Program-made: the position numbers and the translations under genes | In this document: positions 63,407 to 64,000 of the stretch, in pieces | How positions within the stretch are numbered: the first letter of the stretch is position 1 | Layout: every line of letters begins with the position of its first letter | Assembly: GCF_900142935.1 (NCBI RefSeq) | Contig: NZ_FSRS01000001.1 | Location: 320,001-384,000 of the forward strand | Origin: Rhodovulum sp. ES.010 | GTDB lineage: Bacteria > Pseudomonadota > Alphaproteobacteria > Rhodobacterales > Rhodobacteraceae | Direction: 5' to 3' | Length of the DNA: 64,000 nucleotides | The notes under the pieces: generated by a model | Seen by the model: only the letters and a program-made list of their open reading frames with translations | Database searches by the model: none | Told to the model about the DNA's origin: nothing

Positions 63407-64000
63407 TCAGCGGTCCTCGACGTCGACGTAATCCCGCCGCGTCGGGCCGGCATAAAGCTGGCGCGGGCGTCCGATCTTCATGCCCGGATCGGCGATCATT
63501 TCCTTCCACTGGGAAATCCAGCCCACGGTGCGGCTGAGCGCGAAGATCGGGGTGAACATTGCGGTGGGGAAGCCCATCGCGTCGAGGATGATGCCAGAGT
63601 AGAAATCGACGTTGGGATAGAGTTTCTTGTCGACGAAATACTCGTCCTCCAGCGCGATCTTCTCCAGTTCCATCGCGACTTTGAGCGTCTCGTTGTTCTC
63701 GACGCCGAGCAGGTCCAGCACCTCGTGCGCGGACTGCTTCATCACCTTCGCCCGCGGGTCGAAATTCTTGTAGACCCGGTGGCCGAAGCCCATTAGTCGG
63801 AACGGATCGTCCTTGTCCTTGGCGCGCTTGATGTAGTCCGGGATGCGGTCGACCGTGCCGATCTGCTGCAGCATCTCCAGGCAGGCCTGGTTCGCGCCGC
63901 CATGGGCCGGCCCCCAGAGGCAGGCGATGCCGGCCGCGATGCAGGCAAACGGGTTCGCGCCCGAGGACGAGGCCAGACGCACCGTCGAGGTGGAGGCGTT
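63407..64000 (-). CDS. gltA: Citrate synthase, C-terminal part (gene runs off the window)
   Basis: Type II citrate synthase, first enzyme of the TCA cycle. The 197 codons seen here (with the start outside the window, roughly 230 residues missing) contain the catalytic elements: [17 protein letters not shown] (first active-site His), [15 protein letters not shown] (second His) and [15 protein letters not shown] (catalytic Asp). The C-terminus ends [20 protein letters not shown], the usual end. The gene is on the minus strand and the frame is open to 64000. Confidence 0.96.
   Translation of the reverse strand, partial: NASTSTVRLASSSGANPFACIAAGIACLWGPAHGGANQACLEMLQQIGTVDRIPDYIKRAKDKDDPFRLMGFGHRVYKNFDPRAKVMKQSAHEVLDLLGVENNETLKVAMELEKIALEDEYFVDKKLYPNVDFYSGIILDAMGFPTAMFTPIFALSRTVGWISQWKEMIADPGMKIGRPRQLYAGPTRRDYVDVEDR

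Overview
The window is a dense, high-GC (clearly above 60 %) chromosomal segment of an alphaproteobacterium, most probably a member of the Rhodobacterales (Roseobacter/Rhodobacter group). This rests on gene content and order: heterotetrameric sarcosine oxidase, bactofilin next to an M23 peptidase, fused indolepyruvate:ferredoxin oxidoreductase, an SOS box of the alphaproteobacterial GTTC-N7-GTTC type in front of uvrA, two VPLPA-CTERM proteins, and a gene-transfer-agent (GTA) style endolysin/holin pair between ccmE and ccmF. No insertion sequence, integrase, CRISPR array, rRNA or tRNA was seen. Most of the window is ordinary core genome.

Layout. 1-3.8 kb: dusA, a TauE/SafE permease, and a minus-strand ccmI-ruvX-DUF1289 chain with 4-bp overlaps. 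4-10.2 kb: sarcosine oxidase soxB, a 55-residue membrane ORF, soxD, soxA and soxG, then iron superoxide dismutase. 10.3-15.6 kb: amidase, penicillin-binding protein 1A and release factor 2. 15.6-19.6 kb: a regulator, bactofilin + M23 peptidase, and bacterioferritin comigratory protein. 19.7-28.6 kb: a giant AsmA-like protein, queA, an MFS transporter, a DUF924 protein, a Tat-exported metallophosphatase and dihydrolipoamide dehydrogenase. 28.7-33.8 kb: rhodanese, uvrA, two DUF2892 membrane proteins and a Crp/Fnr regulator. 33.8-41.6 kb: valine catabolism (isobutyryl-CoA dehydrogenase, 3-hydroxyisobutyryl-CoA hydrolase, 3-hydroxyisobutyrate dehydrogenase, then mmsA with a divergent LysR regulator), interrupted by a carboxylate-amine ligase and a nonsense-interrupted VPLPA-CTERM gene. 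41.6-48.1 kb: CBS protein, coaD, zapA with its coiled-coil partner, grxD/bolA, an acetyltransferase and purL. 48.1-53.5 kb: lytic transglycosylase, the 1134-residue indolepyruvate oxidoreductase and its divergent LysR regulator. 53.5-56.4 kb: a small RNA candidate, an acyltransferase, murI and an intact VPLPA-CTERM gene behind 18-bp tandem repeats. 56.4-64 kb: argC, ccmE, the GTA-like lysis cassette, ccmF, ccmH, an enoyl-CoA hydratase, a small lipoprotein and the 3' part of gltA.

Genes that work together: soxBDAG demethylate sarcosine (producing H2O2) and stand next to sodB; the acyl-CoA dehydrogenase, hydrolase, mmsB and mmsA cover isobutyryl-CoA to propionyl-CoA; grxD and bolA form a probable Fe-S handling pair; ccmI, ccmE, ccmF and ccmH belong to cytochrome c maturation; PBP1A, amidase, lytic transglycosylase, murI and M23/bactofilin concern the cell wall.

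The items most worth a second look are: the lysis cassette with a third, 48-residue membrane ORF; a terminator-ended small RNA with a CCUCCC motif; an 11-bp-period repeat found both in an intergenic gap and inside the soxA reading frame; the in-frame TGA in a sorted surface protein; the 18-bp tandem repeats upstream of its intact relative; and the 55-residue membrane ORF with its own promoter inside the sox locus.
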